From the NCBI GenBank assembly GCA_913031575.1, contig CAJWEV010000007.1:1-62016 (forward strand): a stretch of DNA of 62,016 bases. The letters run 5' to 3'. Below, piece by piece: positions 44,754 to 54,924 of this stretch (positions are counted from its first letter, which is position 1; every line of letters begins with the position of its first letter). Both the position numbers and the translations under genes were made by a program. The DNA comes from an uncultured Halieaceae bacterium (GTDB lineage Bacteria > Pseudomonadota > Gammaproteobacteria > Pseudomonadales > Halieaceae). The notes beneath the pieces were generated by a model. It was not told where the DNA came from. It did no database searches and worked only from the letters and a program-made list of their open reading frames with translations.

Positions 44754-46507
44754 TGGATTTGCATTTCATTCGCCCCGAACTGCTGTGGCTCCTGCCGGTG
44801 ATCATCCCACTGTTATTACTTGCCTGGCGTAAACAGGTCCAAGGGGGTGACTGGGCCAAGGCTATTGATCCCAACCTATTACCACACCTCATTACCACCG
44901 AAGGTGGGGGCAGCAGCCGACTGCGCCAGTTGTGGTGGCTCACCTTACCCCTTTTAATAATCGGCGCCTCAGGCCCCTCTTTGGAGCGGGCTGAACTGCC
45001 CGTATTTGAGAAATCGGATGCATTGGTCATAGTGCTCGATCTCAGCCGATCGATGTGGGCGACCGATACGCAGCCAAGTCGCATCCGTCGCGCGCGACAG
45101 AAAGTGATGGATATTTTGGATGCACGGACCGAGGGCGTCACCGGCATGGTGGTGTTTGCGGGCGATGCGCATGTGGTAACGCCGCTGACCGATGATACCC
45201 GCACGATTGAAAACCTACTGAGCGCCCTTGCACCCGACATCATGCCGTTACAGGGTTCTAACGCGACTGAAGCCATATCACTTGCAGCCGGGTTACTGGA
45301 AACCTCAGGGCTGACTAACGGTAGCGTGCTATTGATTACTGACGGTTTACCCAAGTTTGAAACCTCTCGCGTGGAGGGTTTGTTAGCCTCGGTGGGTGCT
45401 GACTTGGGTATTCTGGTCATGGGAACCGACACCGGTGCTCCGATCCCTCTGCCTGATGGCGGTTTTCTGCGCGATGACAATGACCAAATCGTTATTCCAG
45501 CCGTCGATCGACAAGAAATTCAACGAATTGCTACAACGCTCGGTGCCCAGCGCACCGATGTCTCGGTTGATAATAGTGATATTCAGTCTCTTCTGTCAGG
45601 GGCTCAATCGAGCATTACCAGTGACGATTCACTGGAGCGCAAAACCGATACCTGGATTGATCTTGGCTACTGGCTGGCCATCGCGGCTGCCCTACTCATG
45701 CTTCCCTTATTTAGACGCGGGGCACTCAGCGCTCTACTGGTCGCAGTATTGATGACTGATGCGACACCAAGTCAAGCCAATACCTTGCAAAACTTCTGGT
45801 CTACAGCCGATCAGAAGGGGGCGAAGGCACTGGCAGAGGGCGACGCAGCGCGCGCGGCAGCACTCTTTGAGGCACCAGACTGGCGAGGCACCGCACACTA
45901 TGAAGCCGGTGACTTTCGCTCCTCATCAGCCGAGTTCGGTAAACTCGAGACGGCCGACGCGCTTTACAACCGAGGTAACGCGCTTGCCCTATCCGGTGAA
46001 TTTCAAGGTGCTATCGACAGTTATGACAAATCACTTGAAGCGGAACCCGACCGGCAAGACGCTATCGACAATCGAGAGCTAGTGAAGTCGTTACTCGAAC
46101 AGCAACAGCAAGAACAACAAGGTAACGATCAGGACAGCAATAGCGATCAATCGGATCAAGAGGGTGAGTCACAGGACTCTGAAAGTGATTCTTCTCAACA
46201 GGAGCAGGACAGCAGCGAATCTCAAGAAGGAAGTTCAGACCCTTCCGACCAACAACCTAGTGACCAGGAATCGCAGCCGGGCGCCGACGGCGAGATGAGC
46301 GAGGATATGAACCCATCTGAGCTTGAGCAGGCAACAGAAGAGCAGCTGGCGCGCTTCAACGAGGCACTGGAAGAACAGCAGGCCCTCGAACAGTGGCTAC
46401 GACGTGTTCCCGATGATCCCGGCGGCCTACTCCGTCGGAAATTCAGATATCAAACGATTCAACGCCTACGAAATGGAGAGGAACCCGATGAAGACGTTCG
46501 CTGGTAG
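44753..46507 (+). CDS. BatB-BatC fusion: VWA domain, TPRs and acidic tail
   Basis: A 584-residue protein. A N-terminal span leads to a VWA domain with DLSRSMWATDTQPSRIRRARQK (about residue 95), a variant MIDAS with Arg in place of Gly. Further spans (about 300-340) follow, then a TPR region (ALYNRGNALALSGEFQGAIDSYDKSLE). After that comes about 100 residues of Gln/Ser/Asp/Glu low complexity, and a conserved basic end with LLRRKFRYQTIQRLRN. BatB and BatC are separate in Bacteroidetes; the fusion is common in proteobacteria. The start at 44753 shares one base with the batA stop; much longer upstream starts lie inside batA. Confidence 0.9.
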   Translation: MDLHFIRPELLWLLPVIIPLLLLAWRKQVQGGDWAKAIDPNLLPHLITTEGGGSSRLRQLWWLTLPLLIIGASGPSLERAELPVFEKSDALVIVLDLSRSMWATDTQPSRIRRARQKVMDILDARTEGVTGMVVFAGDAHVVTPLTDDTRTIENLLSALAPDIMPLQGSNATEAISLAAGLLETSGLTNGSVLLITDGLPKFETSRVEGLLASVGADLGILVMGTDTGAPIPLPDGGFLRDDNDQIVIPAVDRQEIQRIATTLGAQRTDVSVDNSDIQSLLSGAQSSITSDDSLERKTDTWIDLGYWLAIAAALLMLPLFRRGALSALLVAVLMTDATPSQANTLQNFWSTADQKGAKALAEGDAARAAALFEAPDWRGTAHYEAGDFRSSSAEFGKLETADALYNRGNALALSGEFQGAIDSYDKSLEAEPDRQDAIDNRELVKSLLEQQQQEQQGNDQDSNSDQSDQEGESQDSESDSSQQEQDSSESQEGSSDPSDQQPSDQESQPGADGEMSEDMNPSELEQATEEQLARFNEALEEQQALEQWLRRVPDDPGGLLRRKFRYQTIQRLRNGEEPDEDVRW

Positions 46508-48134
46508 CCTGATGCGAATCTTAATATTGCTGAGCTTGATGGTCTTTTCTGCGATAACGGTGGCGGAAATACGCTCTGAGGTTGATCGCGAGACCATTGG
46601 CATGGGGGAATCTCTGCGACTCACCATCACCGGTGATGCCAGCGAGCGACTCGATCAACTCGACCTCGCCGCGCTCCAGTTTGATTGGGAAATCCTGAGT
46701 AGCAGTAGTTCAACCAACACATCGTTTATAAATGGTTCGCGCTCGACCACTCGCACCCTGTCATTGGATCTTTTGCCCCTGCGCGATGGCATTCTTTCCA
46801 TCCCCTCACTTAGCACGGGAGGAAACCGCACAACGCCGATTGCAATTACGGTTAATCCGCAAACGGTCAGTACTGGTGGAGATGACTCAATTCGATTCTC
46901 AATAGAGATCGATAAGCTCGATGTCTACATACAGGAACAGCTGATTCTTACCGTAACTATCGAGCAAGCCATAAACCTCGATGGTGCTGAGGTTACTCAG
47001 CTCGAGCTCAATGGCGCCATCGTAGAAGAACTGACTCGCCGAAACTTTCAACGCCAAATCAATGGCCGTCTGTGGCGTGTGACCCAGCTTCGCTACGCCA
47101 TCTACCCGCAGCAGCGAGGAACCCTCGAAATACCCTCTTTATCGCTAACGGCGCGCGAGGTATTACCGGGTCGATCGCTCTTGGGCGCGCGCTTAGGTAA
47201 GCGATTTAGACTTTCAGAAGACGCGATTGCCATTAACGTAAAGCCAGTGCCCGAGAACTTTCCCGGTGACGTCTGGCTTCCCGCCGCCTCGCTTGAACTT
47301 GCACAGTCATGGTCAACGCCGCCCGAGGCGATGGAGATTGGAGATTCCACCACGCGAACACTGACCTTGGCTGCAGAGGGCTTGTTGAGCAGCCAATTGC
47401 CGTCGATTACGAGCATGTCAGGTAGCAGTAAAATAACAGGGATTCGGGTTTACCCGGACCAGGAGTCTAGTGATCAGATAGAGCGAACAGGGGGTTTTCT
47501 GGGACAACGAACGCGCAGCGAAGCTCTCGTGGCAAGCGGCAGTGGCTCATGGACTCTCCCTGAGGTCAGGGTTGCTTGGTGGAATACGGAGACCGACTCA
47601 CTAGAGTTTGAAATCCTGCCCTCGACCACCATTTCAGTTGGTAATCCCGTGGTCCAAAGCCCAGTCCAACCCATCACTAGTGCAGCTGAGGCTCAATCGA
47701 CAGCGGCGCCGATTTGGCTCAACGTGCTTGCAGGCATCGGTTGGCTTCTAGCGTTGCTATTTGCCTGCATGCTCTGGCGCTCGCATGTTAGTAAAGCCAG
47801 CAATGTCTCAATCGACAGTACCGAGGAAACCTTGCGACCACTATTGACCGCGATGAAAGCCAGTACGAGCCAGAATGACGCTCCAGCAACGCGACAACTG
47901 CTCCTGCGGTGGGCGACGCTGCACTACCAGCAACCTGTGAGAACGTTGGACCAACTTAAAGGGGTCTGCCGCTCGGTCTTGGCTGACGAGGTCAGTACGC
48001 TGGAAACAGCGATTTATAGTCAAAACGATGACGCTTGGACCCGGGGTGCGGCGCTATATCGAGCGGTCCGTGATGAGCCCAAGCTAGGGGCTACCGATAG
48101 GACCGATTACCGGGCCCTCTACCCCACTTCGTAA
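46488..48134 (+). CDS. batD: BatD-like protein (oxygen tolerance, DUF7939-type)
   Basis: A 548-residue exported protein with a signal peptide (LMRILILLSLMVFSAITVA). Several beta-rich Ig-like domains follow: VDRETIGMGESLRLTITG at the N-terminus, then the BatD hallmark LLPLRDGILSIPSLSTGG. Near the C-terminus it has a membrane span (about 435-455, LNVLAGIGWLLALLFACMLW) and a cytosolic tail. The start at 46488 was chosen by GGAGAGG and the signal peptide. It overlaps batB/C by 20 nt and closes the operon. Confidence 0.9.
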   Translation: MKTFAGSLMRILILLSLMVFSAITVAEIRSEVDRETIGMGESLRLTITGDASERLDQLDLAALQFDWEILSSSSSTNTSFINGSRSTTRTLSLDLLPLRDGILSIPSLSTGGNRTTPIAITVNPQTVSTGGDDSIRFSIEIDKLDVYIQEQLILTVTIEQAINLDGAEVTQLELNGAIVEELTRRNFQRQINGRLWRVTQLRYAIYPQQRGTLEIPSLSLTAREVLPGRSLLGARLGKRFRLSEDAIAINVKPVPENFPGDVWLPAASLELAQSWSTPPEAMEIGDSTTRTLTLAAEGLLSSQLPSITSMSGSSKITGIRVYPDQESSDQIERTGGFLGQRTRSEALVASGSGSWTLPEVRVAWWNTETDSLEFEILPSTTISVGNPVVQSPVQPITSAAEAQSTAAPIWLNVLAGIGWLLALLFACMLWRSHVSKASNVSIDSTEETLRPLLTAMKASTSQNDAPATRQLLLRWATLHYQQPVRTLDQLKGVCRSVLADEVSTLETAIYSQNDDAWTRGAALYRAVRDEPKLGATDRTDYRALYPTS

Positions 48135-48209
48135 AACGAATGCGAGCGATTGCTGACGCGCCTCAACCCGCTTCCCGCTGCACTGTTGACTGGATTTCAG
48201 CAGAACGCG

Positions 48210-50816
48210 CTAGCTGTCTTGTAGCGATCGATTAACAACCTCGTAAACGTCCTGCGACAGCCCCTCCAGGGACGCAATAGACTGTAGTTCATCGTGCATA
48301 ACCGCTTGCCCATGATCGTATCGACGCCAACGTGTCATCGGCGCAAGCATGCGCGCCGCAATTTGCGGGTTATCCGACTGAAGACGACGCACAGCATCGC
48401 CCAGGAGCCGATAACCCCCACCATCAAATGCATGGAACGCGGTTGGATTGGCGCCTGCGAAGGCACTGATTAGGGAGCGAACCTTGTTCGGATTACGCCA
48501 GTCAAACGCCACGTGACTCGTAAGCGCTATTACGTCTGATACACAATCGGTTGAGGGGCGAGTCGCCTGCATCACAAACCATTGATTGACCACAAGGTTC
48601 TCGGTCTGCCAGCGATCAAAAAAGTGCTCCAGTACTTCAGCTCGATGTATTTCGTCACCTTGGTGAACGACCAAACGTGCGGCACATAAACGGTCAGATA
48701 AATTGGTAGCCGCGTAGTACATCTCTCTCGTCGGTACCAGCCACTCGGGATCACTCTCCACCAGCAATGACAACGCGGTGTGTAATAGTGAGCGTCGCCC
48801 AATCTGCGCAGCACTTGGCTGATAGGCGTCAGTCACAGCGAGGCTAGACATTACAATCGCTTCAAGCTCGTTGGATAGCGCGTGTCCCAAAGCAGCCGCT
48901 ACATTGGTTTTGGCGTAATGGATATCATGTACGTTTACGAGGCCTGTTTGCGCGGCCCGATCGGCCAACGAGGCCTCTGTGGGCAAACTTAATAACTGCG
49001 CCTTCATCGCATCCTCGATATCGCTTGATAGCACCTGCTTTAGCGCGTCTACGTAGTTTCGCTCCAATGCGATAGCACCACTATCGATTGCGGCATAAGC
49101 CAAGCGCTGAGACGCGTCCCATTTTACAAACGGATCGTTATCAGAGCCCATCAAGGCGATTAAATCATCTTGGGATTGCTCCATTTTAAGTCGAACAGGC
49201 GCAGAAAATCCGCGTAAAGCTGAGATAACGGGTTCGCTACCGAAACTCTCAAACGAGAACGTTTGTGTCGACTCCGTTAACTCCACCACACGAGACGATG
49301 TGCCATTTCCCATGTCAACATGCTGACCGTTCTCCATCAACGCCAACGTCAAAGGAATATGCAGTGGCGCTTTGTCATCCTGGCCCGGAGTCGGCGGGTT
49401 TACCTGTGTGAAGGTCAGATCGAGCCTGCCTGAAGTTTCATCGAATGCTTTCTTTATCGAAACCACTGGCGTGCCTGCCTGCTCATACCATCGCCGGAAC
49501 TGACTAAGGTCCTTACCCGAGGCCTCCTGCATGGCATCGACAAAGTCATCACAGGTAACCGCCATGCCGTCGAATCGATCGAAATAAAGTTTGGCGCCTG
49601 CGTAAAAGGCATCATCACCCAGTAAGGTGTTGAGCATCCTGACCACTTCGGCGCCCTTCTCATATACAGTCATTGTGTAAAAGTTGGAAATTTCTATGAA
49701 GGAATCTGGCCGAACCGGATGCGCCATAGGACCCGAATCCTCAGCAAATTGATGTGTTTGCAAGAACGAGACATCTTCAATGCGCTTCACACCGCGGGAA
49801 TTCATGTCGGCTGAGAACTCTGCATCCCTAAATACCGTAAAGCCCTCTTTGAGACTAAGCTGAAACCAGTCACGGCAGGTCACGCGATTCCCCGAGTAAT
49901 TGTGGAAATACTCGTGAGCGACCACCGACTCAACACGCTGATAACCAAGATCGGTCGTGATGTCAGGATGCGCCAGTACGCAAGAGGTATTGAAGATATT
50001 CAAACTCTTATTCTCCATCGCCCCCATGTTGAAGTCATCAACCGCTACGATATTGAAAAGGTCTAGGTCGTACTCAAGTCCGTAACGCTCTTCATCCCAA
50101 CGCATGGATGCTTTCAAAGACTCCATAGCGTGATCGCAGTAGCCCGTGTCTTTTTCCTCTACCCAAATGCGCAGATCAACCACTTTCCCTGACTGCGTAG
50201 TGAAGGTGTCGGAGACAAGCTCAAGATCACCCGCAACAATGGCAAACAAATAACTAGGCTTGGGGTGAGGGTCATGCCAAACAACCTGGTGGCGTCCGTC
50301 AGACAAATCTGCTCGAGATACCTCGTTACCATTACTTAGCAGGACCGGACAACTAGCCTTGTCTGCTGACAGGGTCACGGTGTAAGTCGCTAAAACATCC
50401 GGTCGATCAAGGCCGAAAGTGATCTTTCGGTAACCCTCCGCCTCGCACTGAGTGCAGTACATTGTTCGGGAACGATAAAGCCCCTCGAGTGAGGTATTGG
50501 TCTCTGGCTGGATATTGATTACGGCGCCAAAAATGAAGTCATCAGGGACGGTATTTACCGTCAGTTTGCCGCCCACATATGTATAGGAACCCTCATCAAG
50601 CGCAGTGGCATCAACCGAAGCGGCGATAAGACCAAGATCCTCGCCATCGAGGACTAAGGGCCTCTCATGAACTCCATTGCGTTTAATGCGAAGCGAGCTA
50701 GTGACCCGCGTGTTGCCGTTTGCAATCTCAAAGGCGAGTTCCACGTGACTTATCAGGAAATCAGGCTCTGTGTAGTCCTTACGATAAATGGTTTTCGGTG
50801 CACCCTCTCGCATCAT
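48210..50816 (-). CDS. pepN: Aminopeptidase N
   Basis: An 868-residue M1 zinc aminopeptidase degrading peptides in the cytosol. The exopeptidase motif GAMENKSLNIF, the zinc site VVAHEYFHNYSGNRVT (HEYFH) and the downstream LKEGFTVFRD (Glu ligand) are all present. The C-terminal helical DUF3458 region is complete. The start is given as the ATG that shares one base with the preceding gene's TGA; a GTG one codon earlier is also possible. The family length (about 870-885) is met. Confidence 0.97.
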   Translation of the reverse strand: MMREGAPKTIYRKDYTEPDFLISHVELAFEIANGNTRVTSSLRIKRNGVHERPLVLDGEDLGLIAASVDATALDEGSYTYVGGKLTVNTVPDDFIFGAVINIQPETNTSLEGLYRSRTMYCTQCEAEGYRKITFGLDRPDVLATYTVTLSADKASCPVLLSNGNEVSRADLSDGRHQVVWHDPHPKPSYLFAIVAGDLELVSDTFTTQSGKVVDLRIWVEEKDTGYCDHAMESLKASMRWDEERYGLEYDLDLFNIVAVDDFNMGAMENKSLNIFNTSCVLAHPDITTDLGYQRVESVVAHEYFHNYSGNRVTCRDWFQLSLKEGFTVFRDAEFSADMNSRGVKRIEDVSFLQTHQFAEDSGPMAHPVRPDSFIEISNFYTMTVYEKGAEVVRMLNTLLGDDAFYAGAKLYFDRFDGMAVTCDDFVDAMQEASGKDLSQFRRWYEQAGTPVVSIKKAFDETSGRLDLTFTQVNPPTPGQDDKAPLHIPLTLALMENGQHVDMGNGTSSRVVELTESTQTFSFESFGSEPVISALRGFSAPVRLKMEQSQDDLIALMGSDNDPFVKWDASQRLAYAAIDSGAIALERNYVDALKQVLSSDIEDAMKAQLLSLPTEASLADRAAQTGLVNVHDIHYAKTNVAAALGHALSNELEAIVMSSLAVTDAYQPSAAQIGRRSLLHTALSLLVESDPEWLVPTREMYYAATNLSDRLCAARLVVHQGDEIHRAEVLEHFFDRWQTENLVVNQWFVMQATRPSTDCVSDVIALTSHVAFDWRNPNKVRSLISAFAGANPTAFHAFDGGGYRLLGDAVRRLQSDNPQIAARMLAPMTRWRRYDHGQAVMHDELQSIASLEGLSQDVYEVVNRSLQDS

Positions 50817-51640
50817 CACCTTGTCTCCAGTTCAATGTGGTAGCCACCAAATTTACGGATATTCAACACACCCGTATCGAGCAATAAATATTGTCCTTTG
50901 ATGCCCATCAATCTGCCCTCAACAGTTGGATTCTTATCGAAATTATGCGCGCTGACTTTAGTGGGAAATTCGACCACCGGATAGTTGATGCTTACCGTTG
51001 GTTCATCTTGAAGTAGTTGCAGTGCCTGCGGACCAAATCGGTCCTGAAGCGCCTTAATACTGTCCTTGCATAGACTCATGAGTTCCTGCCGTTTCTCCTC
51101 AAGCGAAACGGCTTCACCATTGCCTTTAAGCATGGTCTGCCAGGCAGTTTTATCCTTCACATGCTGTGCGATTACGGTTTCCAATAAGCCTGACAGCTGA
51201 CGATGCTGAACGCGTGCAATAGGTTGCGCTTGAGTGGCGCCTTGGTCCATCCAACGCGTCGGAACCTGAGAATGACGCGTAATACCGACCTTTACACCGG
51301 ATGTATTCGCGAGGTAGACGATGTGATCAACGAAGCAGTGAGACTGCGCCCATTCGGGCTCACGACAGGTGCCTGCGTCGTAGTGACACTTCTCAGGGCT
51401 CACGATGCAGCTATCGCAGGCGGCTAGGCGCCTGAAGCAGGGAAAACAGTATCCCTGGCTGAAACTCTTATTAGACTTACGATCGCACTCGATACAGTTA
51501 ATCACGCCCGTAAAAGACAGTGACAGATGGGTACCTATTAAAGGATTCACGTGAACCCGCTCATCACCAATGGGAAGGTGGTATTGCACGTCACTCGACA
51601 GCTCAGTGACCATTTTCCTTAAGTTTCCACTAACCGCCAT
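50816..51640 (-). CDS. DUF2797 protein with Cys clusters and GIY-YIG-like segment
   Basis: A 274-residue protein. The N-terminal half has Cys pairs that look zinc-binding (CIECDRKS, then GYCFPCFRRLAACDSC, later a CHYDAGTC), followed by HIVYLANTSGVKVGITR, which looks like the start of a GIY-YIG nuclease fold (compare VYxL...xxxGIT). IDQGATQAQPIARVQ and the C-terminal FGGYHIEL stretch complete the DUF2797 pattern. No function is known. It is next to pepN by a one-base overlap and follows DUF1315 by 16 nt. Confidence 0.88.
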   Translation of the reverse strand: MAVSGNLRKMVTELSSDVQYHLPIGDERVHVNPLIGTHLSLSFTGVINCIECDRKSNKSFSQGYCFPCFRRLAACDSCIVSPEKCHYDAGTCREPEWAQSHCFVDHIVYLANTSGVKVGITRHSQVPTRWMDQGATQAQPIARVQHRQLSGLLETVIAQHVKDKTAWQTMLKGNGEAVSLEEKRQELMSLCKDSIKALQDRFGPQALQLLQDEPTVSINYPVVEFPTKVSAHNFDKNPTVEGRLMGIKGQYLLLDTGVLNIRKFGGYHIELETR

Positions 51641-51656
51641 GCAGATTTACCACCCC

Positions 51657-51908
51657 TCACTGCCACTTTAAGGGTACGGGATCGTCACACGTGCTATCGG
51701 CTTTCGACCCCTTTTCAATGAATCCAATACGCTGATCCTCAGGTAGGTGCAGTTCACCCCACAAGATGACTGCGTCCATCGTTTGCTTGCGTTGCGCTTC
51801 CGTCAACTCTCTGCCATCTGGCCATTTCCCCACGGAGAGAGCATCAACCATCCTCTGGTATAACTCGGCCGGCATGGCCTTTATGACCTCTTCATAATTT
51901 TTGGACAA
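51657..51908 (-). CDS. DUF1315/YeaC-family small protein
   Basis: An 83-residue soluble protein with the pattern of YeaC: MPAELYQRMVDALSVGKWPDGRELTEAQR and VILWGELHLPEDQRIGFI. Common in gammaproteobacteria and of unknown function. It sits between the rhomboid gene and DUF2797, each only a few nucleotides away, so belongs to the nadK-rhomboid-DUF1315-DUF2797-pepN unit. Confidence 0.92.
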   Translation of the reverse strand: MSKNYEEVIKAMPAELYQRMVDALSVGKWPDGRELTEAQRKQTMDAVILWGELHLPEDQRIGFIEKGSKADSTCDDPVPLKWQ

Positions 51909-51912
51909 CGCC

Positions 51913-52545
51913 TTAGCCTCGCTTTGGAAACAATCGGGTAATAATGACGCCCGTCACGATACCCACAAGTAAACCACCCAGATGGGCACCATTCGCAATC
52001 GACCCCATCCCTAGTGTTTTTAGGATTCCCGTGAAACCGATGAACAGCCAAATCCACATGAAGGTGAAAACCGCTGGCACATCAATCGGCACCAACCCTG
52101 GTCGCAATCGCCACATCACCCAAAGGCACCCCATATACGCGTAGACGACGCCCGATAGACCACCAAAAATTGACGGACCGCTCCACCAGCTCTGAAGCAA
52201 GTTACCGCCAATGGAACCGGCGAGAAATAAATTGAGCGTAAAAATCGAACCAAGCCTCAGCTCGAGGCGACTACCGAACTCCCAAATCCAAAGCCCGTTG
52301 AACAGAATGTGAATCAGGCCGAAGTGGATTAGGGCAGGTGTAACGTATCGCCAATAATCACTGCCCGGGCTCACTAGCTCGAAGCGACGACCATTGAATT
52401 CGACTTTATTGAACGCCAGCCAATCCAAGATGATGGCATCGCCAAGAAGGCTCATCAGCCCGAGTACCGCCGTGGAAATGGCGAGAATCGAGATGGTTAC
52501 CGGTACCTGACGCCACTGAGTTGTTATGTCAGGACGTGAGTGCAT
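51913..52545 (-). CDS. Rhomboid-family intramembrane serine protease
   Basis: A 210-residue membrane protein with six hydrophobic segments. The rhomboid catalytic Ser is in GGLSGVVYAYMG, and the catalytic His is in ANGAHLGGLLVG. HFGLIHILFNGLWIWEFG is the conserved His/Asn loop. It cleaves within the membrane; the target is unknown. I chose the ATG at 52545; a longer frame to 52647 runs into nadK and begins with unrelated sequence. It overlaps the end of nadK by 17 nt. Confidence 0.9.
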   Translation of the reverse strand: MHSRPDITTQWRQVPVTISILAISTAVLGLMSLLGDAIILDWLAFNKVEFNGRRFELVSPGSDYWRYVTPALIHFGLIHILFNGLWIWEFGSRLELRLGSIFTLNLFLAGSIGGNLLQSWWSGPSIFGGLSGVVYAYMGCLWVMWRLRPGLVPIDVPAVFTFMWIWLFIGFTGILKTLGMGSIANGAHLGGLLVGIVTGVIITRLFPKRG

Positions 52546-53413
52546 CAGACCATCTGAGTTTATCTCGACAACTGGCGTAAAAACTGTACCCCGGTGGGTG
52601 AAGCAGACGAAGCGCCCTAGACTTCTTCCGTACAAGCACCGAGTCACCGGGCTTTAGGGTCAACGACACCTGCCCGTCACAAGTCACCAGCGGGTTGTTC
52701 TTGTTGCGCTCGAGCGTGTCGATTCGAATTTCACTCTCGCCGTGTACCACCATGGGCCGACTGGTGAGTGAGTGAGGAAACATGGGCACTAAGGCAACCG
52801 CATCAAGCATTGGATTCATAATGGGGCCGCCAGCAGACATAGAGTAAGCGGTTGAGCCTGTTGGAGTGGCAATAATCAAGCCGTCGGCATTCATTCGATA
52901 GACAAACTCATCGTCTACCTGAAGCTGAAATTCAATCATTTGAGCCGAAGTGCCGGAGTTTACGACGACATCGTTCAGTGCCTCGGCCTGTCCCGTCCGG
53001 ACGCCGCCACTGTAGACCTCCACATCTAACAGGAAGCGCTTATCGATCGAGTAGTTACCATTCAGCACACTGGTGACGTGGGCAACGAGCTCATCATCCG
53101 GGCTGACGTCGGTCAAAAACCCAAGCCTGCCACGGTTGATACCAATTACCTGGCAGTCGTGCCGAACCAGCGTACGCGCTGCACTCAACAAACTCCCATC
53201 GCCGCCTATTACGACCGCTAGGTCAACATTTGCGCCAATCGCATCACGAGGCTGCATAGCTCGCGTTTCAAAGTGAGCCAACGTCGCAAGACGATCCTCC
53301 AAGACTACATCAATGCCGCGGCTATCGAGCAGGTCTAATAATTCGGCCACAACGTGTGCTACCCCGGGGTGCTCACGACGACCCAATAACCCCACGCGTT
53401 TGAATTCAGTCAC
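52529..53413 (-). CDS. nadK: NAD kinase
   Basis: A 294-residue cytosolic enzyme that phosphorylates NAD to NADP with ATP. The GGDG motif lies in VIGGDGSLLSAARTL (about residue 69), and the second NAD kinase signature is TPTGSTAYSMSAGGP. GTG start after GGAAGA. It ends inside the rhomboid start region. Length is normal. Confidence 0.97.
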   Translation of the reverse strand: MTEFKRVGLLGRREHPGVAHVVAELLDLLDSRGIDVVLEDRLATLAHFETRAMQPRDAIGANVDLAVVIGGDGSLLSAARTLVRHDCQVIGINRGRLGFLTDVSPDDELVAHVTSVLNGNYSIDKRFLLDVEVYSGGVRTGQAEALNDVVVNSGTSAQMIEFQLQVDDEFVYRMNADGLIIATPTGSTAYSMSAGGPIMNPMLDAVALVPMFPHSLTSRPMVVHGESEIRIDTLERNKNNPLVTCDGQVSLTLKPGDSVLVRKKSRALRLLHPPGYSFYASCRDKLRWSDALTS

Positions 53414-53591
53414 TCTTCCGTGTCTCTCAGCCAGCTTTGTTAGTACTCAACCTGCACCAGCGAGCGGCGCATTGAGCAAACTGCCTCATGATACGCCAAA
53501 AGCGTCGATTCGATTCTTTGTGATCGATCACTTAAGGCCTGCCTGAGGCAAAAGTAATGTACAGCAGCTTGCGTTTATCCACGCCAGCACC

Positions 53592-54593
53592 TTAGCCTTC
53601 CTGTAAACCGACATTGTTAAGCTCGAGAACACGCTCCGCGCGATAACTAGATCGCACAAAGACGCCCGACACCACCTCTTTGAAGCCCTTCTCCAGACCC
53701 CATTCACGATATCGCGCAAACTCATCGGGCGTTACGAAGCGCTTGACCGGTAGGTGGTTCGACGTAGGCTGCAGGTACTGGCCCAGTGTCAATACGTCAA
53801 CATTAGCCTCACGCAGGTGATCCATACATTCGAGCAATTCACCATCTGTCTCACCAAGCCCTAACATGAGCGATGTCTTAGTGACTACATCAGATTGTTC
53901 AGCCGCGTACTTCAATACATTAAGAGTTTGCTCATAGCCAGCTCGTGGATCACGAACCGGATGTGTGAGCCGTTTAACTGTCTCAACATTTTGCGCAAAT
54001 ACATCGAGGCCGGACTCAAGGAGGACATCAATGGCGGACTCAAGACCTAAAAAGTCAGGGGTCAGGGCTTCAACACCCGTGTGCGGATTCAACTTTTTCA
54101 CCTCACGCACCGTCTCGGCATAATGGCCGGCGCCACCGTCGGCGAGATCATCGCGATTGACCGATGTCAGAACAACGTAGGCTAGCCCCATAAGTTGAAC
54201 CGCCTTTGCCGTATTAAATGGCTCCTCCAGATCCAACCAGCCGCGAGGGTTTCCTGTATTCACGGAGCAGAACCGGCAGGCACGCGTACAGACATCACCC
54301 ATGAGCATTATTGTCGCCGTTCCCGCTGACCAGCACTCGCTAATATTGGGGCACTTTGCTTCCTCACAAACGGTAGCGAGCCGATGCTGTTTGACGATAT
54401 CTTTGACCGATTCATATTTTGGTGAATGCCGGACCCGCATTCGCAAAAAATCAGGTTTCTTGAGACGTGGCGGGACTTCTCTAACTGTTTTAATACCGTC
54501 CTTAATCGCATGGACCCCCGCAGGCGTCACGAACTTTTCACCACTAGTAACAGTGACGGTAGGAATGAGATCAGCTTGTGCTTTGTTGTTCAT
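53592..54593 (-). CDS. lipA: Lipoyl synthase
   Basis: A 333-residue radical-SAM enzyme that inserts two sulfur atoms into octanoyl-protein. The auxiliary cluster Cys triad is [12 protein letters not shown] (C-x4-C-x5-C), and the radical-SAM motif is [29 protein letters not shown] is also diagnostic. No lipB is next to it here. It has its own promoter region of about 150 nt upstream. Confidence 0.97.
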   Translation of the reverse strand: MNNKAQADLIPTVTVTSGEKFVTPAGVHAIKDGIKTVREVPPRLKKPDFLRMRVRHSPKYESVKDIVKQHRLATVCEEAKCPNISECWSAGTATIMLMGDVCTRACRFCSVNTGNPRGWLDLEEPFNTAKAVQLMGLAYVVLTSVNRDDLADGGAGHYAETVREVKKLNPHTGVEALTPDFLGLESAIDVLLESGLDVFAQNVETVKRLTHPVRDPRAGYEQTLNVLKYAAEQSDVVTKTSLMLGLGETDGELLECMDHLREANVDVLTLGQYLQPTSNHLPVKRFVTPDEFARYREWGLEKGFKEVVSGVFVRSSYRAERVLELNNVGLQEG

Positions 54594-54741
54594 CTGTCAA
54601 CGTTTCTCATAGCTATAACGATACGTCTAAATGACTACAGCGCAGTCGTTTAGAGTTTACACTATGAACCACCTAAACACGCAGTGAAGTGACTCTATAT
54701 CGCTACCTAACGTCGCTAGTCCGAACCGGCGTAAAGCATTT

Positions 54742-54924
54742 ATGACAAAAAGATCAACACGAGAAAAAAAATGCGCAGACTGCCAAGTTGCCTGCCCTAT
54801 TTTGTACCGCAGTAGAAGTCAGAGCAATTCGACTTGGCTGTTTAGGTGTGAAGCTTGCCTCTCGGCGTTTAAGCTAACATCTGGTAGCCATTACCAGTAC
54901 GGGGGCACCTGGAAGGTGCGCTAA
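54742..54924 (+). CDS. Small zinc-ribbon-like protein
   Basis: A 60-residue protein with two Cys pairs (CADCQVAC and CEACLSAF) separated by a Trp/Phe strand, and a C-terminal HYQYGGTWK. Small conserved proteins ending in a YGGTWK-type motif with paired cysteines occur in several marine bacteria, which is why I accept this as real; no function is known. Its TAA overlaps the stop codon of the convergent small membrane protein. Confidence 0.62.
   Translation: MTKRSTREKKCADCQVACPILYRSRSQSNSTWLFRCEACLSAFKLTSGSHYQYGGTWKVR

Noticed and set aside
44677-45480. Minus-strand frame of 267 codons opposite batA/batB
   Set aside because: Serine- and arginine-rich antisense shadow of well-supported VWA genes.
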